DNA of 64,000 nt from Cannabis sativa (lineage: Eukaryota > Streptophyta > Magnoliopsida > Rosales > Cannabaceae): the NCBI RefSeq assembly GCF_029168945.1, contig NC_083602.1:30243323-30307322 (forward strand), in the 5' to 3' direction. Of the stretch, positions 1-10,500 are shown in pieces; position 1 is the stretch's first letter, and every line of letters starts with the position of its first letter. Made by a program: the position numbers and the translations under genes. The notes under the pieces were generated by a model. It made no database searches and was not told where the DNA came from. It worked only from the letters and a program-made list of their open reading frames with translations.

Positions 1-1026
1 CCAATGACCTGATTTTAACTCATGGCTCCCTTGGTCAAGTAAATAATTTGTAACAGGTATATTTACAATCTTCTTTCATCTGTGTATGACCTAGCAACAT
101 GATAGGATCCATCCAAATTGTGTGCCTGTGTGAGCCTATGTGTTTAATTTCATTATAGATGCATATAGGTTGTTGTTGCTAAATAAAATATTATAGTTCT
201 TGATAGATTTTATTTAGGCCCATTTAGTTTTTAGGCCTATTCAATTAATAACAGTTGTTCATTTTAAGGTTAAATTCCTCTCTTTTGGGCCTTGTGTGAG
301 AGTTGGGAGCCATAGTAGTGGGTACGATATACTGAACCCAGCACCCCCTCACATGAACCACCCCAATTGTGAAGGCCCATTTGCATGATTTGAATAACTG
401 TACTAGGTTAATTAAACTAGTTTAACCGAATAAAATTGATTAGCAACATAATTAATTTCATTTATTTTGAAATTAATTTAAGAAAATCATAGTTTAAAGA
501 GTTTTATTCTAAGCTAAACTATATGTATTTTCTTGTATTTAATTAAATATAGAATTATAACCATCTAGATTCTTTCTGGAGTTTAATTTAAATTTTTCAT
601 TAAATATTCCTATTTAAGTTGATATTTAGTTATCTATAACTAATCAACTTAAAATGTGAATATCTTTTGGATTTAAAATTTCAAAATTAAGTTGAGGAAT
701 TTTAGGAATTGGTTATTAAGATTCTTTGGATATTTTTTTAAGTTGATATCTTTTCGAATATTAACTTAAAATGGAATATTTTCAAATTAAGTGGTTACAA
801 CTTAATTTTTTATATTTAATTAAATTTAAATTTGAAAATATTTAAGTTCTAGATTTTTCTAATACAACATAAATTAGATATTTTTTCAAATTTTGTGGAA
901 AAGATACTTAGTCAAATAAGATATTTTCTAGATAGTTAATTCTAGACTACTTATTATTTCTAATATTAAATAGGAAAATATTATACATTGTGAAATTAAT
1001 TATTTAAATAATTAATTTTGGTACAA
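1..1026. other. AT-rich non-coding DNA, probable Copia leader left of the MULE
   Basis: No credible gene. The stretch from about 420 is very AT-rich and resembles in style the stretch right of the MULE (9547-10500), so the two were probably continuous before the MULE inserted. The first 400 bases are less AT-rich and unrecognised. A matching 5' LTR for the 13756-15650 LTR is not visible here, so it may lie further left. Assignment to the Copia element is inference. Confidence 0.35.
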
Positions 1027-1441
1027 TTTATTTTAGAAATTTTTACATGAAAAATCCATTTTACACAATTTATTACAAAAATACCCCTACACGCCTACAT
1101 CAACTTTTTTACTTACCATGTTTGTTTTATTACAAAAATACCACTTAGTCATCATTTCATGCACATACACGTGTGCTATCCCCATCACTCATCCATCAAA
1201 TCCCACTCTCTTCCCTCTCTTTTTTCATTTTCTTTCAATTTCATTTTCGATTTTTCCTTCTGTTTCTAAGTTGTTTTGAAGATCAAGTAACCTCCATTCA
1301 TAAGCTTAACCACCCATTATTGATCACGTTTTTTCCCTCTCGTTTTTTGTTCATCCACAAAATTTCAACTCCCACTAAGCCCACGATTTCTCAACTGTTT
1401 TTCCCTCTCAGTTTCATTTTTTTTTCAAATTTATTTATAGG

Positions 1442-4400
1442 ATGGCAATCACTCGTTCATCATCATCGCGTTCTCCAGTTCTCAAACAAAAATCGAAAAT
1501 GGGCAAGAAAACTTTGGCCAACAAATCCAAGGGTAAACGCCCGATCCTTGAAGACTATGATTCTGATTTTGATGCTCCACTGACCAAGCGTGGGAGGCCC
1601 CATTCTTCGAAGAAAACGAAGCTCAACGTGGAGGAGCACACGGTTCCATAAATTTTTGGGAAAAAATCTTGTGCCTCTGCTGAAGATCGAACTCAGGTTG
1701 GTTTTAAGTTTCATTATCGTTTCCCCCTCTTCCAACATTTACACTTTCCCCAGATTTTGGCGTTTTTTTGTTCATTCTGCTTTGTGTAATTTTAGGGTTT
1801 CATTTGCACATTTCGTTTTATGTTGTTTAATTTTTTAGTTCTTTATTGTTGGTTTTGAACAATTTATTTTGTTATTTTCTGGGTTTGGTTTTTAAATTTG
1901 ATTTTGTTTTCTTTATTTTCAGTGTTTTTTTGTGCTTTAGGTTCTGTGTTTTTTTTTTCGTTTTTAGTGTGTACAATCAGTCGTATGTAGTTTCTTATTA
2001 GTTTTTTTTATAGTTTAATGTTGGTATGTTTGATGTGTTTTCGATTTCCATTAGGTTTAGTTGTTTGCTGTTATTTTTTAGGTTTCAAAACGATTTTCAA
2101 TGAAGACTCTTTATTTTTGTATAGTTGTATCTGTTTTTTAGTTTGTTTGTTGTTTGTATATAGTTTTATTGTAGTTTTCCTATTGTATTACTCACTATTA
2201 ATAATTTATTGTGTTGTTATGTTTGATGTGTTTTTCGATTTTCTTTAGGTTTAGCTGTTTGCTGTTATTTTTTAGGTTTCAAAACGATTTCAGGTCTTTG
2301 CTGTTTATTTTTGTGTAGTTGTATCTGATTGGTAGTTTGTTTGTAGTTTGTTTGTAGTTTGTTTATAGGTTTATTGCAATTCTCATACTGTTTTATTCAC
2401 GATTAATAATTTATTGTGGCCATTTTCATTATGTTGCAGGTTTGGGACTACAAATTTAGTCCTTCTGATTTCTATAGATCTAAGTGTGTATGCACTAGTG
2501 TTTTTTCCGTGATAGATAATATTAAGAACACTTTATCTGTTAATTTGCTTTCTATGTTTCGTGAAACTCAGTTTGGCCATTTTCTAGATATGCCTGAGTT
2601 TGTTTTTCATCCGCAAGTTGTACATAGTTTATTACTAAGGGAAGTTTTCCATCCCAATCCTAAAGAGTTTTGGGCTAAGGTTGCTGGCCGTTGCATACGG
2701 TTTAGTGCCGAGGAATTTTACTTGATTTCTGGAATTGATTGTTTCGGTGATTGCAACAAGTTGTTGTTTTCACAGGAAACAAATCAGTTGGTAGAAACCT
2801 GTTTCCGTGGTGTAAGAACTATTGACCACAAAGCCATCGAGGATGCTTTTTTGGGTAGTCGGTGGGGTTTGGATGAGTCTCTTAGTTTGAAAATGGCTGT
2901 TTTGTATTTTATTCAGTGTTTTCTTCTTAGCAATACTCGTGGTAAAGAAGTATCTAGGTTTGATCTAGATGTTGTGGATAGCGGTCAGTGGGACGAGTAT
3001 TGTTGGGGTAGGGAATCATTTGAATTGACAATTGATTCATTCAAAGGTAGAATTCAGCATGGGATTATTATGAAAAATAGGAAGGCAGAGAAGTAAGGCC
3101 AGTATGATGGCTGGTATAGGCCTTTGGGATGTCCTTGGTTTTTACGGTTTGGTTTTATGAATGCTGTCCTGCTATGGTGAACTCTTTTTGTAAGAGAGTT
3201 TCATCTTCTATTCCAAGGATTTTGAACTGGAGCAACACCATTGTCACCAAAAATCCAACTCTTCGAGACTTGAAGGGCAAGATTTTTGATTTGCCGTTGG
3301 ACAAGGTAATTTACAGTTTCTTTACTGTTTCTTTTCAGTTTTTTTTATGTTGTTAATTTTTAGTTTTTTCAATTGTTTTAATATTTTTCATATTATGGTT
3401 GATTATGCTGTTCAGTTGAAGATCAAAAACATGTGTCCTACTAATGAACAGAGGCAGAAGCTTCAACTTGACGGTTTATTTCTCGATGAGTCTATTGATG
3501 ACCGTGGTGTAGCGAAGCAATCCTTTGAGAGTGGGTCATCTTCAAAGAAGTCTGATGATGCTGACAAGGTTGGTGGTGATGCTGATGATGCTGACAAGGT
3601 TGTTACTGATGTTGCCCCTGCTGATGTGAATCCATCTGAGGCTGTTGGAGGGAGTGATAAAAATGCTAAGGATGTTGAGAAGCCAAAGGGCGATGATTCT
3701 CGATTGAAGGGGGACGATTTATTTGATGGGTTAAGCCAGCTTGAAATAGATGATGATCAAGTTGTGTTGGCTGGCTTGGAGGCTGTTGGTAAAATCCATG
3801 TAAGTGTATTTTTAATTGTTTGCAAGAAAATTAGGTTTCTTTTTGGTTGCTCAATAGTTTCTAGTTTCTTTTGCAACTGTTTTAATGCATTCTTTCTTTT
3901 TTTAGGTCCACGCACCCAATCCAGATGTTGTTGGTCAAAAGTCAGATGCCCTTCATACTGATGAAGAAACTGAGGACACTGTCTCTGATACACCTCTGTT
4001 GGATAAGAGGAAGCGTGCTCCGGCGTTGAAATCTCCTTTTGTTGATTTCAGGTCTGCTGATGTGGGGAGCACTCCAATGGAGCTTATGTCCTCAGGTTCT
4101 CAATCAGCTGGGGATGATAGGGATTTTAAAATGGTGACTTATGTGAAGGGCCTTTATGCTCTTAATGATACGTTTGCTGATCCCGTATCTCCCGAGATTG
4201 AGGAAAAATTTGACTCTTGGATTGGTGAAGGATTGCTTAAACATCCTAGGTGACTGTTTTTATTAAATCTGTTTTTGTATTATGTTTTATTTTTTAGTTT
4301 TATTCTGGTTTTAATGCTATTTTTTTGTTGTTTCTTTGTTGTTTTAGGCATTACAATTGTTATGAAGATGGCGCAAAGAAATTTACCCCGGGTTTTAGGC

Positions 4401-5400
4401 TAGGTGTTGATTATGTTGAGGATAAAACTTGGTTTTATCATTTGGCTACATGCGACATGTTTATAAACGACTTGGTAAAGTTTCCAATTTCTATTGTAGT
4501 TATGATAGTTTGTTTTCAGTTGCTTTATAAATGTTTTTAAGTTTTGATACTGTATTAGAGTTTTTTAACATTTGTTCAACCTTTTCATTTGTGTTTCTGT
4601 GTTGTTTTTTTTTCAGCATATGAACACCATATTCTATTACCTTCGGAAAAAAGGTAAATATTCTTCCGCTGTGACGTTGAATTTTGCAACAACTGATTGT
4701 CTCTTTGATGATTCCATCCAAGCTTTGTACCACAAATATAACAAAGCCAAGTCAATGAAGACTAAGATGTCACACATTCACGCTGCCCACCCAATAGCGC
4801 ATTACATCCGAGGTATGCGCATTCCCTGTTCCAAGCCTTGGTATGAAGCTGATCATGTGTTATTCATCATCAATCTAAGAAGGGAAAGTCATTGGGTGTT
4901 TGGTTGTCTTGACTTGAATGAAGGGATTCTGTTTCTGTATAATTCTTTGAGGACTGCGAAAATGAATGCTGCAGCTAGGAATTCCATGAAGGCTTATTCT
5001 GTGTTGCTGCCTTTATTTTTCGATTTACTTGGTTTCTGGAAGAATAGGTCACATGCTCCTGCTTCAGGTTCTGACCCTACAGCTCCCTTAAGAATCGTGG
5101 AGATTAGTGGTCTGCCGTCTCAGCAGAAAAAGTGAGTGTTTCTTTTAAGTTTATTTTATGTTGGTTTTTAATTTCTAAACTATTTATTTTTCTTCTCTTG
5201 TTATAGTGATTGCGGAGCATATGTTGCTGCATTTGCCGAGTTCTTTATCCACGGAAAGGATGTCCCTGTGGACTTTGATATCGAAGTTTATCGTACCCGG
5301 CTTGCTGCACTTTTCTTCTCATATGGCAAAGGAAAATTGATGAAAGCATTGATAGCGAGGATGAGAAGCAAAGCAAGTCTTCTAAGGCATCTAAATTGAA
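1442..5400 (+). pseudogene. ULP1/SENP-like cysteine protease gene (C48) with DUF1985 domain, MULE-borne, disrupted
   Basis: Multi-exon gene inside the MULE. Exon 1 starts at 1442 (a second ATG follows at 1499) and encodes a Lys/Arg-rich, nuclear-looking N terminus. After a long T-rich intron, an exon from about 2440 encodes a DUF1985-type domain. Acidic linker exons follow (about 3410-3798, 3906-4250, 4349-4475). The peptidase C48 domain lies in exons about 4618-5130 and 5207-5400, with consistent GT/AG borders. The catalytic residues are present: His in SHWVFG (4890-4892), Asp in CLDLNEG (4911-4913), Cys in DCGAY (5211-5213). Such enzymes remove SUMO from proteins. Defects: TAA at 3094-3096, a frameshift near 3150, and a probable frameshift at the C terminus near 5335. 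The stop in exon 1 (1649-1651) may lie beyond the true donor site. Function of this copy is unproven. Confidence 0.75.
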
Positions 5401-5979
5401 AAAATAGGATCTTTTATTTTGGTGACTATTTTGTGTTATTGGTTGAATCTATTATCAGACAATAGTTAGTGTTATTGGTTCAATGTAGGTATAATATTTG
5501 ATTTTATACTCTAGACCTGGTTTAAAACTTTTAGGATATTTGACATTTAGTCCTTATAATATGTTTATTGTATAGGTCTGTATTTCCTAAAGTTGTTTGT
5601 TTTGTTTAATTGTTTAAGTTTTTGTATACAGTCGCTCAACTATGGAGAAACTATTAACCAACTGAATACAAACAATGTTTTCATATTTCTAAATTGTGCT
5701 ATGAATGTATTTTTATTCTTTGTTTTTCCTTTACTCCTTTTTCCTTTATTTTAGTTATGTTTTATCAATTCTTACCTGACTGCTTTTAAAACTGTAAAGA
5801 AGAAGTCATTCCGGTACTTAATATTTTCAAAGTGTCACAACTGTAACAAAACGATTTTGCAACTATTAAAAAACTGTTTCAAATTTCATTAAAATGAAAT
5901 CCCATGTATTTAGAACATCACAGATCAACCTGTTTGAATTTGCACACAGAATTAAACAATTCAAATATTTCATATGTAT
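5401..5979. other. Spacer between converging MULE genes
   Basis: AT-rich sequence between the 3' ends of the ULP1-like gene and the transposase gene. It presumably holds the 3' UTRs and polyadenylation signals of both. No ORF or structured element is recognised. Confidence 0.5.
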
Positions 5980-8333
5980 CTATTTTATTGCTTGATTGTT
6001 GCATGTCTTTCGATTGTGTCCGTGTTGACCACATTTGCTGCACCTGTTATGTTTTTTTGTATCCCATTCAGATAAAAACCTTCGTTTCCTTGGTCTTCCA
6101 GATCTTATTTTTTGGTTTGGTGGCAGAACAATGATATCTTTTATGTTTTGTGGCACCTCTCATGTTGTGTGATTGTGTACCGGATATGTTGAGCCGCTGT
6201 ATGTTTCAAGCCATGTTCTTGTGGTGTAATAACCTGAACAGTAGTTGTAAAAATTCAAGTTCATCTCTTTTATAATAGCAAGTGCATGAGCACACGGTAA
6301 TTCGTCAAGTTGGAATCTGTTGCAACTACATGTTTTCTCCTTGAGGTTGATGACCCATGATCTGGTTAGTTCAACGACTTCGAACATGGTCTTGTTTATT
6401 GGTTTTACCTGCGTATTAAGTAAATTTATAAAATTGTTATTATGTATAACAACGGCAACCAAACTATTAAGAAACTATAATGCAACTACAATATTAAACA
6501 TTTCATTACATTTTCTGTCAATGAGTCCACAAAGTTGTCGACTAATTTCTTCTCTGCTGTAGGTGTTAAAAATGTTGTTGTTTTCTGTGCTTTTTTCCTG
6601 TTTGTGTATGTCCATTGTTGTATCAAAGCTCTCAATGACTCCATCAGTGTTGTGATTGGTAGCTCTCTAGCTGCTAAGTTTGCTGCATTTAGAGATTCAG
6701 CAATGTTTGAAGTCATAGTTGAATACCTGTTGTTTTTGCAGTGGTATCTTGACCATTTGTGGTATCCAACTTGTTGTAAATATGGTCTGACACGGATGTC
6801 CAAGCTGTCCAACTCGCTCATATGGTATTCAAATTTCCTCTCTGTGTATGCTCTGGCTGCAGCGAAGAATGGTTTATCCAGCTTGCTTGCATTCTTCTTG
6901 AAGGTTGCTTTTAGGTTGCTTAACAGGTGGTATACACAATAGCAATGTGTGATTTCTGGAAATACTTGACAAGCTGCCTTAATTATGCTCTCATGTTTAT
7001 CTGAGATCAAGTACTGTTCCTCTCTAATCCCATATGTTTCTCTTACTTTTGTAAAAAACCATTGCCATGAGTTGTTGTTTTCTGAATCCACAACAGAAAA
7101 AGCTAGTGGAAAAATGTGCCCATTTGCATCTTGTGTACAAGCAGAGAGCAATGTACCTCCATATGTTGATTTAAGGAAAGTTCCGTCAACAACTATTATA
7201 GGTTTGCATTTCTTCCATCCTTTTATTGAAGCATCCAGTGCGACAAACAAGTACTTGAAGCTGTTGTCATCCTCTGTTTGCATGTGCACTATTGTTCCGG
7301 GATTAGTTTTTTGCAACATGTGCAAAAAACCGGGCAGCAGCTTGTATGATTCGTTGGCTTTTCCTCGTAATTCTTCTTGCGCGTGCTCTTTGCTTCTCCA
7401 TGCTTTCATGTAGTTCATTCTCACCCCATACTTGTGTTTCATTTCTCCTCTGATGTCTTGTGGCGTTTGAGTTGTTTTTATGTTGGTAAACCGTGGCTTG
7501 ATGTAGTTTCCAATCAATTTCGTTGTAGCTTGTCTTTTGTCGGCAAATCTTATGTTTAGATCTTATGTGTGTATCACCTTTCTGTCGTACTTTCGAATGA
7601 TGAATGACTTTGTTGGCCCGTTTCTGGATGACGTTAGTGCCCACTTGCATGTTGGATCCAAACAACAAATCTTGTATGTTCTTGCACATGATTTTTTCAC
7701 TCTAAATTGGAAGTTGCTCCTAATTGCATAGTAACCAAGCACACTCTGCAGTGTTTCTTTGTCTTTGTATATTTGTGCTTCTTCTATTTCAGGATGTTGC
7801 AGATCTGTGATTAGTAGTTCGTCGTAATTTGTGATTTCTGGTTCCTTTTTTTTGTTGTTTTCCAGTTGCTCAACCATCTCCTCTGCCACAAGTTTTGCAT
7901 AGTCCATGAAGTCAAAACTTTCTCCCCCAAATTCCGGTACTGTAGCTTCAATTGTATGTTGTTGATTTGTTGAGTCTTCTGTTGTTGCTGCATTGTATTC
8001 GATTGGTTGGAAGGCGCTTGTATGTGTAATTAATGAATTGTCATTTCCCAAGAATGATGCATCGATGGTTGTTGTTGGGTTGTGGATGACATTCACACAC
8101 AATGGGTATGTTGTGAAGTCGGGGTCCTTCAGTTTGAGTTGTATGTAGAAATGCAGGCTTTGATCATCCTTTATCCTCAATGGTTGGTATCCTTCCTTCA
8201 CTTGATATTTCAGTTGCAAAACAGTGTTTTCTTGGTTGCACTCCAGGACATCTTTGAGTTTCTGTTGCAAATCTTCATAGTTAGAATTGGCTGAAATGTA
8301 ATGTCCACTGGCTTCATAATTTTCATAATTCAT
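5980..8333 (-). pseudogene. MURA (MuDR-type) transposase, two in-frame stops
   Basis: Reading starts at the ATG at 8333. In order: an N-terminal region with acidic and Gln-rich parts; a Mutator DNA-binding/zinc domain (CCLDPTCKW, near 7620); the MULE transposase core with VVDGTFLKSTYGG (first Asp), LISDKHES (second Asp) and CVYH; a probable intron about 6412-6510; a SWIM zinc finger CSCNRFQ..PCAHA (about 6270-6330); and a C-terminal CCHC knuckle CSKCGQHGHNRKTC (about 6010-6050), ending at TAG 5980-5982. The frame is continuous from 8333 to the intron except for TAA at 7563-7565. A TGA at 6160-6162 cuts off the knuckle. There are no frameshifts, so it decayed recently or mildly. The enzyme would bind the terminal repeats and cut the element out. 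It faces the ULP1-like gene tail to tail. Confidence 0.85.
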
Positions 8334-9440
8334 TCGATCATCGAATTGTCCATTGTAGAAGACTAGGAATGGAATGTCTTTCCTTTCCTGTGTTTTTGCA
8401 ATGTTTATTAGTCCGAGGCAACGAATTTTAAAACTGGTTTGATTCTGTTATGAAATAGAGTACAAAATTACTTCTATCTCTGTCCCTTTGTTCAAGCATT
8501 GTATTTCCTGTCCTGATTCCTGCTTTTGCCATTTTTTTGTTGTTAATAAACTACAAAGAAACGAGAATAAAACTATTAAGAAACTTCATTAAATTTTTGG
8601 GAAACTAACCATTTCTCAAACTGTTTTGTCCTCTATCTTTTCCAAAATAAATTCCTGCAAAAAATGTAATGAAACTATTATTAAATGATTATGCAACTGT
8701 AAATCAACTTAAAAACCACAATTCTTTCCTCAAAATTACATAGTTCTTACTCAATGTCATTTTTCATCATGTTTATTCGAATCAGATCAATTTCCTACTA
8801 TTATAAAACAAATTTGCTACCATTTACATAAATCGTACCTTCTATATATGCTAGCTTTTGGTACTCGTCAATTGACACTTCTTCATGATTTGTAAACCAT
8901 TTTAAAACGATATTGCAACTGTAAGGCAACGCAAAAAATTAAAAAAACCCTTATTAGTATCATGTGGTTCCTTAATTAGAATCAGTTCTTGTTTTTTGTT
9001 GTTAGAATATGGCTTTCCTGTTGTAAACCGGTGAATCAACCAGAATGCAACTGTGTATGACGTATATCATTGTTGAAAAAAATTTCATTTCATACCTTTT
9101 TTTGGATTTCAGGGGGGAGCTCCAGATCTATTCAATACAGATTTACATTGCTTCAATCTGGATTTTCGACGCTCGTTTGAGTGATATTGCACGATTAAAA
9201 ACCGAAATCAAATGTTTAATTTCAGTTTCTCCACGGTTTTCTGGTCTTTTTTTTAAAAAAAAAAATTCTGTTCAGATCTTTGGATTTGTTCGTTTCCTAT
9301 CGAAATTCGCCAGAATTGATGGTTGTTCTACGCTCGATCTGGTTTCATTCTGGTTGCGTAGCCGACTGCATCGATGGAGGTTCCTTCATCGTCTCCGTTC
9401 GCGACGTGCGGCTGAAGGTATAGGTGAGGTGGTATTTTTG
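8334..9440 (-). other. 5' untranslated and first-intron region of MULE transposase
   Basis: No convincing coding sequence. The minus strand from about 9415 to 9000 matches the region 47940-48350 of the second MULE copy, including a CCTTCAGCCGCACG block and a GATCTGGA..CTCCCCCC block followed by a possible donor (GGTATG or GGTACG). This suggests a transcribed leader with an intron. A + ORF at 9045-9443 is not conserved in character and is not called. Confidence 0.5.
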
Positions 9441-9546
9441 TAATATATTCGTAGTGGGCTGTACAAATGTTGATTGGGCCGGCCCACAGTTTTCTTGTAA
9501 TATTTTACCCTTTTTGGAAGTTTCCTGTTTTTTTCCCTTTATTTTA

Positions 9547-10500
9547 AGTATATTTTTCCTAGTATTAAACTAGAGATTAATAATTAAGCCTTCTCTACAC
9601 TTAATTATTTATTTCTTGAATTTAATACATTTAATTAATTTGAAAATTAAATATCTAAGTTGATTTTCATCATGATACTTAAATATTTCTTTTTCATGAT
9701 ACTTAATTAAATAGAAAATTATTTTTAGTTGAAATTTATTTTTTCAACTAAATTTAAATAATTTTCAAAATATATTTTTTCTTTATTAATCAAATTTCGA
9801 AATTGCATTTCTTAAATGCTGGAATTTCGAATTTTATTTGAAAAATAGATTAAAGTTGTAAATTATTTATTTTAATTTTGGACCAACTTAAATCAATTAT
9901 TTTTTCATTTAATGATTAATTAAAATAAATGAAGTAAAATATATTTTATTAGAAATTTAATTAATTAGCCAAAGGAAAATCTAGATAGGTTATATTTTTG
10001 CTTGAAGTATTTTTCTAGTGTATTTAATTAAATAGAAAATTAATATTTAAGTTGATTTCCATCATCATACTTAAATATTTGAAATTTTTCTTATATATTT
10101 AATTAAATAGGAAAATTAAATTTTTTGTTGTAAATTAATTTTATTAATTAATGTTGGACCAACATTAAATTAGAATAATTTTTCCAGGATTTATTTTTTA
10201 TTTTAACATGCATTTTCGAAAATTGTATCCTTGAATACTTTAATTTTTCGAAATGCAATATATATTTATAGAAAATTAAATTTGAGCCGTAAATTAATTT
10301 AAATTAATTTTGTAACAACTTAAATTGAATATTTTTCTAAATATTTATTAGAAATTATTACTAAGATGGAAATAATTCATGTTATTTTCATATCCATCTA
10401 AGTAAAATTTATAAATATTAAATTAAAATTTATATTTAGAATTTTTCATTCTAAATTGGAAATTTTAATTAAATAAATATATATTTAAAATAAATAGATT
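9547..10500. other. AT-rich non-coding DNA right of the MULE, probable Copia leader
   Basis: Runs of TTAATTAA-like sequence with several imperfect internal repeats around TTAAGTTGATTTTCATCAT (about 9656 and 10045). No gene is seen. It leads without a visible break into the decayed Copia region that follows. Confidence 0.35.

Larger units (their letters stand above)
1027..9546. mobile_element. Complete Mutator-like element carrying ULP1 protease and MURA transposase
   Basis: The element spans 1036-9537. TTTATTTTA occurs directly outside both ends (1027-1035 and 9538-9546), a candidate 9-bp target duplication, the size expected for MULEs but in AT-rich sequence. The termini are diverged inverted repeats of roughly 100 bp. 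The clearest shared block is ATTACAAAAATACCAC, at about 1129-1144 on + and 9430-9445 on -. The right end starts GGGAAAAAAA on the minus strand, and the same start occurs in the related copy at 47837, which supports the boundary. Inside, a ULP1-like gene on + and a MURA transposase on - converge tail to tail. This layout matches the ULP1-bearing 'Kaonashi' type MULEs known from plants. Both genes carry disabling changes, so the copy is probably not autonomous. Confidence 0.82.

Noticed and set aside
1173..1583. 136-codon Phe/Leu-rich + ORF before the ULP1 start
   Set aside because: T-rich leader sequence read by chance; it overlaps the better-supported ULP1 exon 1 in another frame.
6320..7559. 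Several + ORFs (6320-6562, 6535-6942, 6985-7413, 7377-7559)
   Set aside because: They are antisense shadows of the MURA transposase.
9045..9443. 132-codon + ORF at the right end of the MULE
   Set aside because: It lies in the terminal repeat/leader; the related copy at 47.8 kb does not keep the frame.
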